Source of the DNA: Rhodococcus sp. RD6.2
Lineage (GTDB): Bacteria > Actinomycetota > Actinomycetes > Mycobacteriales > Mycobacteriaceae
Assembly (NCBI RefSeq): GCF_001040705.1
Contig: NZ_CVQP01000011.1
Location: 235,707-299,706 of the forward strand
DNA: 64,000 nt
Reading direction: 5' to 3'
The position numbers and the translations under genes are program-made. Positions within the stretch are counted from its first letter, which is position 1; each line of letters opens with the position of its first letter. This document shows positions 1 through 8,577 of this stretch, piece after piece. The notes beneath the pieces were generated by a model. The model was not told the origin of the DNA. It saw nothing but the letters and a program-made list of their open reading frames with translations, and did no database searches.

Positions 1-95
1 CCCTCGCAGATCGCGACCTTCATGTCAGCGAAGCGGTCGTCGAGAATGGTGTTGCCGGAACCGGATCCGATGATAGCCAGATCGAAGTGCGTCAT
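1..95 (-). CDS. mtr: Mycothione reductase, N-terminal fragment
   Basis: Only the first 31 codons are inside the window; the gene continues past the left edge. The visible protein begins MTHFDLAIIGSGSGNTILDD, which carries the Gly-x-Gly-x-Gly FAD-binding turn (Gly10, Gly12, Gly14) and closely resembles the start of mycobacterial Mtr. Mtr is an NADPH- and FAD-dependent disulfide reductase that regenerates mycothiol, the actinobacterial thiol buffer, in the cytoplasm. The ATG overlaps the TGA of the upstream hydrolase in an ATGA (92-95), so the two genes are probably translationally coupled. The same hydrolase-mtr-mqo neighbourhood occurs in M. tuberculosis (Rv2854, Rv2855, Rv2852c). The redox-active cysteines lie outside the window. 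Confidence 0.88.
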   Translation of the reverse strand, partial: MTHFDLAIIGSGSGNTILDDRFADMKVAICE

Positions 96-1099
96 GCTCG
101 CCCCTCCGAAAGTCCGTGTCCCGCGAGCCATTCCAGCCACAGGTCCACCTCGTCCAGTGCTTGTTTGCGGGGCACCTCCCGAGACAGGAACACATCGTGC
201 CGGGCTCCCTCGATCGGCACGATCGTCGTGCGGTCGCCGAGGCATCCAGCCCAGCGGGCGATCTGCCGCACGTCGAGTACCAGGTCGGCTGCCTCCGACT
301 TGTCGGTGTAGCGCATGGAGTAGTGCGTCGCCTTCGACCGCAGGACCAGCGACGGAACACCGATGTCGAGCCCGCGGTGCAGGACAGCCTGCCCACGACG
401 GACGGCGCGCAGCCATCCGAAGGTGACGCCGAACCCGCGCAGCGGCTTCCATTCGAGGTCGTAGTCCCATTCGCCGCCGTGGTCGCGGTGCAGGGTGCGC
501 CCGTAGACGTCGATGGGCGGCTGCTTGAGTTCGAGCTTGTCCTTGACACGTCCGATCGTGCGGATCGCGACGGTGCCGACGCTGCGAACGTACGAGGGGC
601 CCTGCAGGTCGAACCAGGGGCTGTTCAGGATCAGCCCGACGACGCCCGCGCCCGCGGTGCCACCCGGTCGACGGTTCACTCGATCCAGCCACAGCGGCAC
701 GATCAGTCCGCCCGTGGAGTGCGCGGTCAGCAGGACCGAACCGCCCTGCATCTGCTCACGCACCGTCTCGAGGGCCCAGTCGAGTTCGCGATCGTAGAGT
801 GCGAGATCCGTCACGAAATGGGGAGTCTGATCGGGACGCCGGGAACGTCCGCACTTGCGCAGATCGAGTGCGAAGAAGTCGTAACCCTGATCGTGGAAGT
901 GCTCGGCGACGTGCTTCTGGAAGAAGTAGTCGGTGAAACCATGAACGTAGAGCACGGCTTTGCGCCGCGGAGCCGAGCCCGACGGCTGGTAGCGGACGAG
1001 GGTCGCGACGATCTGGCCCTCGCCGTCGGGGTCCTCACCGAGCGCGAGCGTGGTCTGTTCATAGCCGTCGCCGAGGAGGTCGGGAGCCCAGGTAGTCAC
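92..1099 (-). CDS. Alpha/beta hydrolase (monoacylglycerol-lipase-like)
   Basis: A 335-residue cytoplasmic alpha/beta hydrolase of the Hydrolase_4 type, probably an esterase or monoacylglycerol lipase. An oxyanion-type HGFTDY motif lies at residues 53-58. The nucleophile elbow is AHSTGG, with Ser128 as candidate nucleophile, and a late His near residue 301 (GARHD) would complete the triad. The start is GTG, directly upstream of which runs the divergent mqo promoter region. The stop overlaps the mtr start, so the pair is likely one operon. It is the positional equivalent of mycobacterial Rv2854. The substrate cannot be read from the sequence, and there is no signal peptide. Confidence 0.85.
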   Translation of the reverse strand: MTTWAPDLLGDGYEQTTLALGEDPDGEGQIVATLVRYQPSGSAPRRKAVLYVHGFTDYFFQKHVAEHFHDQGYDFFALDLRKCGRSRRPDQTPHFVTDLALYDRELDWALETVREQMQGGSVLLTAHSTGGLIVPLWLDRVNRRPGGTAGAGVVGLILNSPWFDLQGPSYVRSVGTVAIRTIGRVKDKLELKQPPIDVYGRTLHRDHGGEWDYDLEWKPLRGFGVTFGWLRAVRRGQAVLHRGLDIGVPSLVLRSKATHYSMRYTDKSEAADLVLDVRQIARWAGCLGDRTTIVPIEGARHDVFLSREVPRKQALDEVDLWLEWLAGHGLSEGRA

Positions 1100-1244
1100 A
1101 GATCACAATCCTACGTGTGCAATCCTGACGCATCGGAGGAGCACAATTGATGCGAGGTGAACTGCGCGGGTACGCGCGGGTAACCTATCCGCTTGCAGTC
1201 GGCGCGACTGCCCACTGCCAATGGACAAGGAAGTCGATTTTCCA

Positions 1245-2759
1245 GTGTCAGACAACACCGCGGTACAGAAGGCCGATGTAGTTCTCGTGGGAGCGGGCAT
1301 CATGAGTGCCACGCTCGGGTCGATCCTTCGGCAGTTGCAGCCGGACTGGTCGATCAGTGTGTTCGAGCGGCTCGACGCCGCAGCAGCCGAGAGCAGCGAC
1401 CCGTGGAACAACGCGGGTACTGGCCACTCGGCGCTCTGTGAGCTCAACTACACCCCACAGAACAAGGACGGCTCCGTCGACGTCGCCAAGGCGGTCAACG
1501 TCAACGAGCAGTTCCAGGTCTCGCGGCAGTTCTGGGCCCATGCGATCGAGAACGGCATCCTCGCCGAGCCCAAGGAGTTCATCAACCCGGTTCCGCACGT
1601 CAGCTTCGTGCACGGGGCCGACAACGTGAAGTACCTGCGGGCCCGCTACGACGCGCTCGCCGGCCACCCGCTGTTCGCCGGGATGGAGTACACGGAGCGC
1701 CCCGAGGAGTTCACGAAGCGTCTGCCGCTGATGGCCGCGGGTCGTGACTTCTCCGATCCCGTCGCCCTGAACTGGACCGATGGCGGCACCGACGTCGACT
1801 TCGGCGCCCTCACCAAGCAGCTCCTCGGTCACATCGGCGCCTCCGGTGGCAGCGTCTACTTCGGCCACGACGTCCGCAACCTCACCCAGCAGTCCGACGG
1901 CAGCTGGCTCGTCAAGGTCGAGAACCTGCGGACCGGTGCGAAGAAGACCGTCAACGCGAAGTTCGTCTTCGTCGGCGCGGGCGGCGGGGCGCTGCACCTG
2001 CTGCAGAAGTCCGGCATCAAGGAGGCGAAGGGCTTCGGCGGCTTCCCGGTCAGCGGCCAGTTCCTGCGCTGCACCAACCCCGAGCTGATCGACCAGCACA
2101 GCGCGAAGGTCTACGGCAAGGCCGCGGTCGGCGCGCCTCCGATGTCGGTTCCGCACCTCGACACCCGCGTCATCAACGGCAAGAAGGGCCTGCTGTTCGG
2201 CCCGTACGCCGGTTGGTCGCCCAAGTTCCTCAAGCAGGGCAAGGTCACCGACCTGCCCGGTTCCGTCAAGCCCAACAACCTCATGTCGATGCTCGGTGTC
2301 GGCGTCACCGAGTTGGGTCTGACCAAGTACCTCATCGGTGAGCTGCTGCAGGGCGCCGACGATCGCATCGAGACGCTGCGCGAGTTCGTTCCCCGCGCGA
2401 CCGGTGGCGACTGGGAGCTCATCACCGCAGGTCAGCGCGTTCAGGTCATTCGTAAGAAGGGCAACGGCGGCGTTCTCGAGTTCGGTACCGCCGTCATCAA
2501 CGCGGCCGACGGCACCATCGCGGGTCTGCTCGGTGCGTCGCCCGGTGCGTCGACCGCCGTCCCCGCGATGCTCGACGTGCTGCAGCGCTGCTTCGGTGAC
2601 CGCTGGGCGTCGTGGGAGCCGCAGCTCAAGCAGATGGTGCCCTCGCTCGGCGTCAAGCTGTCCGACAACGAGTCCCTCTTCCGTGAGGTGTGGGACTGGA
2701 GCAACAAGGCGCTCGAGCTCGAGGCGGACGCCCCCGTCGCGGCAGGCGCGAACGCTTAA
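1245..2759 (+). CDS. mqo: Malate:quinone oxidoreductase
   Basis: Mqo is a peripheral membrane FAD enzyme that oxidises malate to oxaloacetate and passes electrons to the quinone pool, serving the TCA cycle alongside or instead of NAD-malate dehydrogenase. The 504-residue protein opens with the FAD-binding motif GAGIMS (residues 16-21) and carries the family block [21 protein letters not shown] chose GTG at 1245, giving VSDNTAVQK, because AAGGAAG lies about 11 nt upstream and the length then matches mycobacterial Mqo. An in-frame ATG at 1221 adds eight residues but has no visible ribosome-binding site. Mqo is transcribed divergently from the alpha/beta hydrolase. Confidence 0.95.
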   Translation: MSDNTAVQKADVVLVGAGIMSATLGSILRQLQPDWSISVFERLDAAAAESSDPWNNAGTGHSALCELNYTPQNKDGSVDVAKAVNVNEQFQVSRQFWAHAIENGILAEPKEFINPVPHVSFVHGADNVKYLRARYDALAGHPLFAGMEYTERPEEFTKRLPLMAAGRDFSDPVALNWTDGGTDVDFGALTKQLLGHIGASGGSVYFGHDVRNLTQQSDGSWLVKVENLRTGAKKTVNAKFVFVGAGGGALHLLQKSGIKEAKGFGGFPVSGQFLRCTNPELIDQHSAKVYGKAAVGAPPMSVPHLDTRVINGKKGLLFGPYAGWSPKFLKQGKVTDLPGSVKPNNLMSMLGVGVTELGLTKYLIGELLQGADDRIETLREFVPRATGGDWELITAGQRVQVIRKKGNGGVLEFGTAVINAADGTIAGLLGASPGASTAVPAMLDVLQRCFGDRWASWEPQLKQMVPSLGVKLSDNESLFREVWDWSNKALELEADAPVAAGANA

Positions 2760-2835
2760 TCTCCAGGCAGGCGTACACGGCCGTCACCGGACCCGCACGG
2801 GTCGTGGTGGCGGCCGTGGCCTATTGTTCGGGACG

Positions 2836-2960
2836 AACTCGACGTTCCTCGCCGCGGGAAAGCCTGTGCAATTCAGGCACGGTCCCGCCACTGTGACGGT
2901 CGACGGGCATTCGCCGTCGCCGGAAGTCAGATCGCCGCGGCAAGGAATCAACGACCGACC
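2836..2960 (+). promoter_or_regulatory. Cobalamin (AdoCbl) riboswitch
   Basis: The leader of the cobalamin block contains the conserved B12-aptamer core. GCGGGAAAGCCTGTG begins at 2854, the near-invariant GGTCCCGCCACTGTGACGG at 2881-2899, and GGAAGTCAGAT at 2922-2932. The outer boundaries are approximate. By family knowledge, adenosylcobalamin binding represses downstream expression, so vitamin supply should shut off the chelatase-cobO-cobB-cobE-cysG run. The Shine-Dalgarno GAGGGGAC at 2983-2990 lies close behind the aptamer, which is compatible with translational control by sequestration. I did not fold the full structure. Confidence 0.93.
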
Positions 2961-2997
2961 CCCGGCGCGGAAACCGGGGAGTGAGGGGACTGGGGCC

Positions 2998-4917
2998 GTG
3001 GCACACCAGGATTCGGATCCGGGCTTCCCGTTCGGTGCGATCGTCGGACAGGACCAGCTGCGGCTGGCGTTGACCCTCTGCGCGGTGCACCCCGGTATCG
3101 GTGGGGTGCTGGTGCGCGGCGAGAAGGGGACCGCGAAGTCGACGGTGGTTCGGGCCCTCGCCGCGCTGCTGCCCCCGACGTCGGACGGTACGGCCGCGCG
3201 CCTGGTCGAACTTCCGGTCGGTGCCACCGAGGACCGCGTGATCGGCTCGCTGGACCTCGAGAAGGTGCTGCGGGACGGGGAGCGTGCCTTCCAGCCCGGC
3301 CTGCTCGCTGCCGCTCACGACGGCGTCCTCTACGTCGACGAAGTGAACCTGCTGCACGACCACCTGGTGGACGTACTGCTCGACGCCGCCGCGATGGGCC
3401 GCGTTCACGTCGAGCGGGACGGCGTCTCGCACTCCCACCCGGCGAAGTTCGTGCTCGTCGGCACGATGAACCCGGAGGAGGGTGAGCTGCGACCGCAGCT
3501 CCTCGACCGGTTCGGGCTCGCCGTGGACGTCGCCGCGTCCCGGGACGTCGACGTCCGCATGCAGGTGGTCCGGCGTCGGCTCGACTTCGAGGCCGATCCC
3601 GTCGCATTCGCCGCCCGATACGAGGCCGTCGACGCCGACACCGCCGCACGGATCGCCGAAGCCCGCGTCGCGCTGGCCGGTGTCGCGCTGCCGGATCGTG
3701 AGCTGCGCCGGATCGCGGCTCTGTGCGCGTCGTTCGACGTGGACGGGATGCGCGCCGACCTGGTCCTCGCGCGCACCGCCACCGCGCACGCCGCGTGGCG
3801 CGGCGCGAGCGAGGTCGTCGAGGAGGACGTGCGGGTCGCGGCCGAACTGACGTTGCCGCACCGGCGTCGCCGCGATCCGTTCGACGAACCGGGACTCGAT
3901 CCGCAGCAACTCGACGATGCAATGCGTGACGCCGCCGAGCAGGCCGCCCAGGAACCGGACCCCGACACCGATCCCGACCCGGACACGGATCCCGACGGCC
4001 CGGGCGGCGGGGCACCGCAGCCGCAGGACGGCGGCGCTCCGGCGCCGTCCGCCGACGGGGACGAGGCGGCCGACGACAGTCCCGCAGCGCCGGGACCGGG
4101 GCAGGAACGCCCCGTCGGCGCTCCGGCCGCACAGTTCCGCACGCGCCTGCTCACCATCCCCGGCGTCGGCGAGGGTGCGCCCGGTCGCCGGTCGCGTTCC
4201 CGTTCGCCGCGGGGGCGTACGGTCCGCGCCACGACGGAACCGGGTCGCGGCCTGCATCTGGTCGGGACCCTGTTCGCCGCTGCCGAGCACCAGGTGTCCC
4301 GCGGCCGGACCGACGGTCGAATGTTGTTGGCGCCGAGCGATGTTCGCGGTGCGATCAAGGAGGGACGCGAGGGCAACCTGATCGTCTTCGTGGTCGACGT
4401 GTCGGGGTCGATGGCCGCCCGCGACCGACTGTCCGCCGTGACGGGCGCGGTGGTGTCCCTGCTGCGCGACGCCTACCAGCGCCGAGACAAAGTCGCCGTC
4501 ATCACCGTCCGGGGCTCGTCTGCCGACGTCGTCCTGCCACCGACGTCGTCGGTGGACGTCGCGGTGCGGCGACTGAAGTCGCTGCGCACCGGCGGTAAGA
4601 GTCCGCTGGCGCAAGGGTTCTTGAAGGCACGCGAGGTGGTCCTGCGGGAGCGGGTCCGTGACCCGCAGCGTCGCGCGATGGTGGTGGCGCTCACCGACGG
4701 CCGGGCCACCGGCGGCACCGATCCGGTGCACCGGGCGAAGGTCGCGGCGGGCCTGCTCGCCGACACCGCTGTCGCCGGTGTCGTCGTCGACTGCGAATCG
4801 GGGATGGTGCGCCTCGGCTTGGCGCCGGAGCTCGCGATCGCGATGCGGGGTGCGTGTGTCCGACTGACCGAACTGTCCGCGGAGCAGGTGGCAGGCGTCG
4901 TCCGCGCCGCCGCCTGA
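2998..4917 (+). CDS. Magnesium/cobalt chelatase, fused ChlI-ChlD type
   Basis: A 639-residue ATPase made of an AAA+ (ChlI/BchI-like) N-terminal half and a von Willebrand A (ChlD-like) C-terminal half. Walker A is GEKGTAKST (residues 41-49) and Walker B lies in [13 protein letters not shown] Pro/Asp-rich linker spans about residues 300-390, and the MIDAS motif DVSGSM sits at 467-472. Such proteins power metal insertion into tetrapyrroles; next to cobO/cobB and behind a B12 riboswitch, cobalt insertion into the corrin ring is the likely job. The length agrees with mycobacterial Rv2850c. The GTG start follows GAGGGGAC by about 7 nt; a longer reading frame upstream merely runs through mqo and the riboswitch. 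Confidence 0.92.
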   Translation: MAHQDSDPGFPFGAIVGQDQLRLALTLCAVHPGIGGVLVRGEKGTAKSTVVRALAALLPPTSDGTAARLVELPVGATEDRVIGSLDLEKVLRDGERAFQPGLLAAAHDGVLYVDEVNLLHDHLVDVLLDAAAMGRVHVERDGVSHSHPAKFVLVGTMNPEEGELRPQLLDRFGLAVDVAASRDVDVRMQVVRRRLDFEADPVAFAARYEAVDADTAARIAEARVALAGVALPDRELRRIAALCASFDVDGMRADLVLARTATAHAAWRGASEVVEEDVRVAAELTLPHRRRRDPFDEPGLDPQQLDDAMRDAAEQAAQEPDPDTDPDPDTDPDGPGGGAPQPQDGGAPAPSADGDEAADDSPAAPGPGQERPVGAPAAQFRTRLLTIPGVGEGAPGRRSRSRSPRGRTVRATTEPGRGLHLVGTLFAAAEHQVSRGRTDGRMLLAPSDVRGAIKEGREGNLIVFVVDVSGSMAARDRLSAVTGAVVSLLRDAYQRRDKVAVITVRGSSADVVLPPTSSVDVAVRRLKSLRTGGKSPLAQGFLKAREVVLRERVRDPQRRAMVVALTDGRATGGTDPVHRAKVAAGLLADTAVAGVVVDCESGMVRLGLAPELAIAMRGACVRLTELSAEQVAGVVRAAA

Positions 4918-4962
4918 CGTACCGCCTCCGGTAGATCACCCGCCTGAAAGAGGAGCTCGACC

Positions 4963-5577
4963 ATGCCCCAGGGAGTCCCTGTCAGCGTCCCCGACGACGG
5001 TCTGACCACCCGGCAGCGCCGCAACGCACCCGTGCTCGCCGTCCACACCGGCCCCGGCAAGGGCAAGTCGACCGCCGCGTTCGGGATGGCGCTGCGCGCC
5101 TGGAACCAGGGCTTCGACATCGGCGTCTTCCAGTTCGTGAAGTCCGCCAAGTGGAAGGTCGGCGAGGAGGCCGCGTTCCGCGCGCTGGGCGAGTTGCACG
5201 AGAACACCGGGGTCGGCGGGCCCGTGCAGTGGAACAAGATGGGCGACGGCTGGTCGTGGACCCGGAAGAAGGGTGACGACGAGGACCACGCCCGCGTCGC
5301 GCTCGACGGCTGGCGTGAGGTGGCTCGGCGAATCGCGAACGAGGAGCACCGTTTCTACGTTCTCGACGAGTTCACCTATCCGCTCAAGTGGGGGTGGGTC
5401 GACGTCGACGAGGTCGTCGACGTCCTGGTGAACCGGCCCGGAACCCAGCACGTGGTGATCACCGGCCGGGACGCGCCGCAGGCGTTGCTCGACGCCGCGG
5501 ACCTGGTCACCGAGATGACGAAGGTGAAGCACCCGATGGACGCCGGACGCAAGGGGCAGCGGGGCATCGAGTGGTGA
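4963..5577 (+). CDS. cobO: Cob(I)yrinic acid a,c-diamide adenosyltransferase
   Basis: CobO (CobA/BtuR family, 204 residues) transfers the 5'-deoxyadenosyl group of ATP to cob(I)yrinic acid diamide, forming the Co-C bond of coenzyme B12. The family P-loop GPGKGKST is at residues 30-37, followed by the substrate-side block FQFVKSAKWKVGEE. Late family motifs VLDEFTYPLKWGW and TGRDAP are also present. AGAGGAG lies 6-7 nt before the ATG. The TGA is contained in GTGA, which also starts cobB, so translation of the two is probably coupled. Confidence 0.95.
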   Translation: MPQGVPVSVPDDGLTTRQRRNAPVLAVHTGPGKGKSTAAFGMALRAWNQGFDIGVFQFVKSAKWKVGEEAAFRALGELHENTGVGGPVQWNKMGDGWSWTRKKGDDEDHARVALDGWREVARRIANEEHRFYVLDEFTYPLKWGWVDVDEVVDVLVNRPGTQHVVITGRDAPQALLDAADLVTEMTKVKHPMDAGRKGQRGIEW

Positions 5578-6968
5578 CTCCCGGTACCGTGACGCCCGCG
5601 GTGGTCATCGCGGCGCCGGCATCGGGTAGCGGAAAGACCACCATTGCAACGGGTTTGATCGGCGCGCTGCGGGCCGCCGGTGACCGGGTCGCTCCGTTCA
5701 AGGTCGGCCCCGACTACATCGACCCCGGATACCACGCACTGGCGGCAGGCCGGGTCGGCCGCAACCTCGATCCGGTCCTGGTCGGCGCGGACCGCATCGG
5801 GCCGCTCTACCGGCACGGCAGCACCGGCTGCGACATCGCCGTCGTCGAGGGTGTGATGGGTCTGTTCGACGGCAAGATCTCCGAGCCGGCCCCGGAGGGC
5901 GCGGCGGAGGGATCGACGGCGCAGGTCGCGGGTCTGCTCGGCGCTCCGGTCGTCCTCGTCGTCGATGCCCGCGGCCACAGCCAGTCGCTGGCGGCGGTGC
6001 TGCACGGTTTCGCCACGTTCGATCGCGGCGTGCGGATCGGCGGCGTGATTCTCAATCGCGTCGGCAGCGCCCGGCACGAGCAGGTGCTGCGGCAGGCCTG
6101 CGAGAAGGTCGGCGTCCCCGTGCTCGGTGTGGTGCCGCGGCTTGCCGAACTCGCGGTACCGTCGCGGCATCTCGGTCTCGTGACCGCCGTCGAGCACGGC
6201 GGCGCGGCGGCGGCTGCGGTCGACGCGATGACGGAGTTGATCACGCGGCACGTCGACCTGGACGCCGTGCGCGCACTCGCGGCGGCCTCCGTCGCGGCGC
6301 CTGCGTGGGATTCTCACGCCGAGGTGGGTGGGCAGGTCGCCGGCTCACCGCTGGTCGCCGTCGCGGGCGGTGCGGCGTTCACCTTCGGCTATGCCGAACA
6401 CCGCGAACTGCTGGAGGCGGCGGGGGCGCGTGTGGTCGTGTTCGATCCCGCGGCGGACGTGTTGCCCGACGGGGTCGCGGGACTGGTGTTGCCGGGCGGG
6501 TTCCCGGAGGAACACGCGACCGCGCTCGCTGCGAACACCGCGCTGCTGACATCGGTGCGGGAGTTGGCGCGCCGCGGACTTCCGATCCATGCGGAGTGCG
6601 CGGGCCTGCTGTACCTGACGCGCGCCCTCGACGGGCATCCGATGGCGCGGGTGATCGACGTCGACTCGACGTTCGGGTCGGCGCTGACCCTCGGCTACCG
6701 CGAGGCGGTCGCACTGGAGCCGTCCGTGCTGTTCGAATCGGGGGAGCGCGTCGTCGGGCACGAGTTCCATCGCACGGTGCTGGCCGAGCAGTCCGCGGCG
6801 GGCTGGGCGCCCGCGTGGGGCTGGCACGTGAGCGGGTCCGCGGCGAAGGAAGGATTTGTGGGCGGCAACGTGCACGCGTCGTACCTGCACACCCACCCGG
6901 CGGGAAACCCGGCGTCCATTCACCGATTCGTTTCTGCCGCAGCGACATTCGCGGAGAGGCATGGCTGA
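5574..6968 (+). CDS. cobB: Cobyrinic acid a,c-diamide synthase
   Basis: CobB/CbiA amidates the a and c side chains of the corrin ring with glutamine and ATP. The 464-residue protein has an N-terminal dethiobiotin-synthetase-like P-loop domain (PASGSGKTT, residues 15-23). Its C-terminal class-I glutamine amidotransferase domain has candidate nucleophile Cys342 in HAECAGLLYL and a late HEFHRT motif. The GTG at 5574 overlaps the cobO stop; an in-frame extension back to 5388 only covers cobO in another frame. The 3' end overlaps the next gene by 8 bp. Synteny matches M. tuberculosis Rv2848c. Confidence 0.95.
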   Translation: MTPGTVTPAVVIAAPASGSGKTTIATGLIGALRAAGDRVAPFKVGPDYIDPGYHALAAGRVGRNLDPVLVGADRIGPLYRHGSTGCDIAVVEGVMGLFDGKISEPAPEGAAEGSTAQVAGLLGAPVVLVVDARGHSQSLAAVLHGFATFDRGVRIGGVILNRVGSARHEQVLRQACEKVGVPVLGVVPRLAELAVPSRHLGLVTAVEHGGAAAAAVDAMTELITRHVDLDAVRALAAASVAAPAWDSHAEVGGQVAGSPLVAVAGGAAFTFGYAEHRELLEAAGARVVVFDPAADVLPDGVAGLVLPGGFPEEHATALAANTALLTSVRELARRGLPIHAECAGLLYLTRALDGHPMARVIDVDSTFGSALTLGYREAVALEPSVLFESGERVVGHEFHRTVLAEQSAAGWAPAWGWHVSGSAAKEGFVGGNVHASYLHTHPAGNPASIHRFVSAAATFAERHG

Positions 6969-7323
6969 CCTGGTGGTCGGTGTCGGACTCCGCGACGGTG
7001 TCGGCGCGGACGCGGTGCTCGGCGCGGTCGCGCAGATCGTCGACGATCCGACCGAACTCGTCGCGTTGGCCACGCTCGACCGAAAGGTCACCGAGTCGTC
7101 GGTGGCGACCGCGGCTGCCGAACTCGGGGTCCCCGTTCTCGGTTTCTCCGCCGAGGAGCTGTCCGCCGTACACGTCCCGAACCCGTCGGGCCGCGTCGCC
7201 GCGGAGACCGGGACGCCCAGCGTTGCCGAGGCAGCGGCGGTCCTGGGATCGGACGGCGGCGACCTCGTCGTGCACAAGCGTGCCCGCAATGGCGTCACCG
7301 TCGCGCTCGCCCGTACTGTTTGA
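6961..7323 (+). CDS. cobE: CobE/CbiG C-terminal domain protein
   Basis: A 120-residue protein equal to a stand-alone CbiG_C/CobE domain. It starts GVGLRDGVGADAVLGAV, has ALATLDRKVTE in the middle and PNPSGRVAAETGTPSVAEAAA later, ending with VHKRARNGVTVALA, all typical landmarks of that family. CobE/CbiG domains act in the middle of corrin-ring biosynthesis around the ring-contraction steps; the exact reaction of the isolated domain is poorly settled. The ATG lies inside the last codons of cobB (8-bp overlap), which supports co-translation and a cobalamin role. Confidence 0.82.
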   Translation: MADLVVGVGLRDGVGADAVLGAVAQIVDDPTELVALATLDRKVTESSVATAAAELGVPVLGFSAEELSAVHVPNPSGRVAAETGTPSVAEAAAVLGSDGGDLVVHKRARNGVTVALARTV

Positions 7324-7351
7324 ACATCCCGCCCCATGAAGGAGAAGTGAA

Positions 7352-8566
7352 GTGGCTGCAGACGAGACGAATTACCTCGTCGGCCTGAATCTGACCGGCC
7401 GACGCGTGGTCGTCGTCGGCGGCGGCACCGTCGCCCAGCGTCGTCTCGGCCTGCTCGTTGCGTCGGGCGCCCAGGTCCATGTCATCGCCCGCACAGTCAC
7501 CCCCGCAGTCGAGGGCATGGTTACTGGCGGTCAGATCACCGCGGAGCTGCGCGACTACACCGACGGCGACCTCGAGGGCGCCTGGTATGCGATCGCGTGC
7601 ACCGACGAGCCCGGCACCAACGCCGCGATCGTCGCGGAAGCGGAGCGTCGCAGGATCTTCTGCGTCCGTGCCGACAGTGCCAAGCAGGGCACCGCCGTCA
7701 CCCCGGCCAGTGCCTCGTTCGACGGCCTCGAGATCGGTGTCCTCGCAGGGGGAGCGCATCGTCGGTCCGCTGCGGTCCGCACCGCCATCGTCGAAGCGCT
7801 CCAGGCCGGTTCGCTCACCGACGACGAGCCACACGCGGCGGGCGTCGCGCTGGTCGGCGGCGGTCCCGGCGACCCCGACCTGATCACCGTCCGCGGACGC
7901 AGGTTGCTCGCCCGCGCCGATGTCGTCGTCGCCGACCGGTTGGCGCCGCCGGAGCTGCTCGCCGAGCTCGGCCCGCAGGTCGAGGTGATCGACGCAGCCA
8001 AGATTCCGTACGGCCGGGCGATGGCGCAGGAGGCCATCAACGCCGCGCTCATCGACAATGCCAAGGCGGGCAAGTTCGTCGTCCGGCTCAAGGGCGGCGA
8101 CCCGTACGTGTTCGGGCGCGGCTTCGAGGAATTGGAGGCGTGTGTCGAAGCGGGCGTTCCGGTCACGGTCGTGCCCGGCATCACCAGTGCGATCGCGGTC
8201 CCGTCCGCCGCGGGTATCCCGGTCACGCACCGCGGGGTCACCCACGAATTCGTTGTCGTGAGCGGTCACGTCGCCCCCGACCACCCCGACTCGCTGACCG
8301 ACTGGTCGGCACTGGCGAAGCTGCGCGGGACCCTCGTGATCCTGATGGGTGTCGAGCGGATCGAGAAGTTCGCCACAGCGCTCGTCGAGGGCGGTCGCAG
8401 CGCGGACACGCCCGTCACTGTGGTCCAGGAGGGCACCACTCGCGGGCAGCGTGAGCTGCGGGCCGATCTCGGCACCGTCGCCGCGCGGGTCCGCGAGGAG
8501 GGCATCCGTCCGCCCGCGATCATCGTCGTCGGTCCGGTGGCGGGGTTCTCGGTAAACGGTCGGTAA
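7352..8566 (+). CDS. cysG: Uroporphyrinogen-III C-methyltransferase / precorrin-2 dehydrogenase
   Basis: A 404-residue bifunctional CysG-type enzyme. The N-terminal Rossmann domain (VVVVGGGTVAQRR near residues 19-31) matches precorrin-2 dehydrogenase (Met8/CysG-B). From about residue 163, VALVGGGPGDPDLITVRG starts the SUMT methyltransferase domain with KGGDPYVFGRG and VVPGITSAIAVP. It converts uroporphyrinogen III to precorrin-2 and on to sirohydrochlorin, the branch to cobalamin and siroheme. The GTG start follows AAGGAGAAG by about 5 nt. Its position between cobE and efpA equals Rv2847c. Confidence 0.94.
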   Translation: MAADETNYLVGLNLTGRRVVVVGGGTVAQRRLGLLVASGAQVHVIARTVTPAVEGMVTGGQITAELRDYTDGDLEGAWYAIACTDEPGTNAAIVAEAERRRIFCVRADSAKQGTAVTPASASFDGLEIGVLAGGAHRRSAAVRTAIVEALQAGSLTDDEPHAAGVALVGGGPGDPDLITVRGRRLLARADVVVADRLAPPELLAELGPQVEVIDAAKIPYGRAMAQEAINAALIDNAKAGKFVVRLKGGDPYVFGRGFEELEACVEAGVPVTVVPGITSAIAVPSAAGIPVTHRGVTHEFVVVSGHVAPDHPDSLTDWSALAKLRGTLVILMGVERIEKFATALVEGGRSADTPVTVVQEGTTRGQRELRADLGTVAARVREEGIRPPAIIVVGPVAGFSVNGR

Positions 8567-8577
8567 CGTGGACTCTC

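Noticed and set aside
2821..4731. 636-codon frame opposite the chelatase
   Set aside because: It is antisense to a gene with complete AAA+ and VWA motifs, has a His/Arg/Gly-rich composition typical of reversed high-GC codons, and no recognisable domain.
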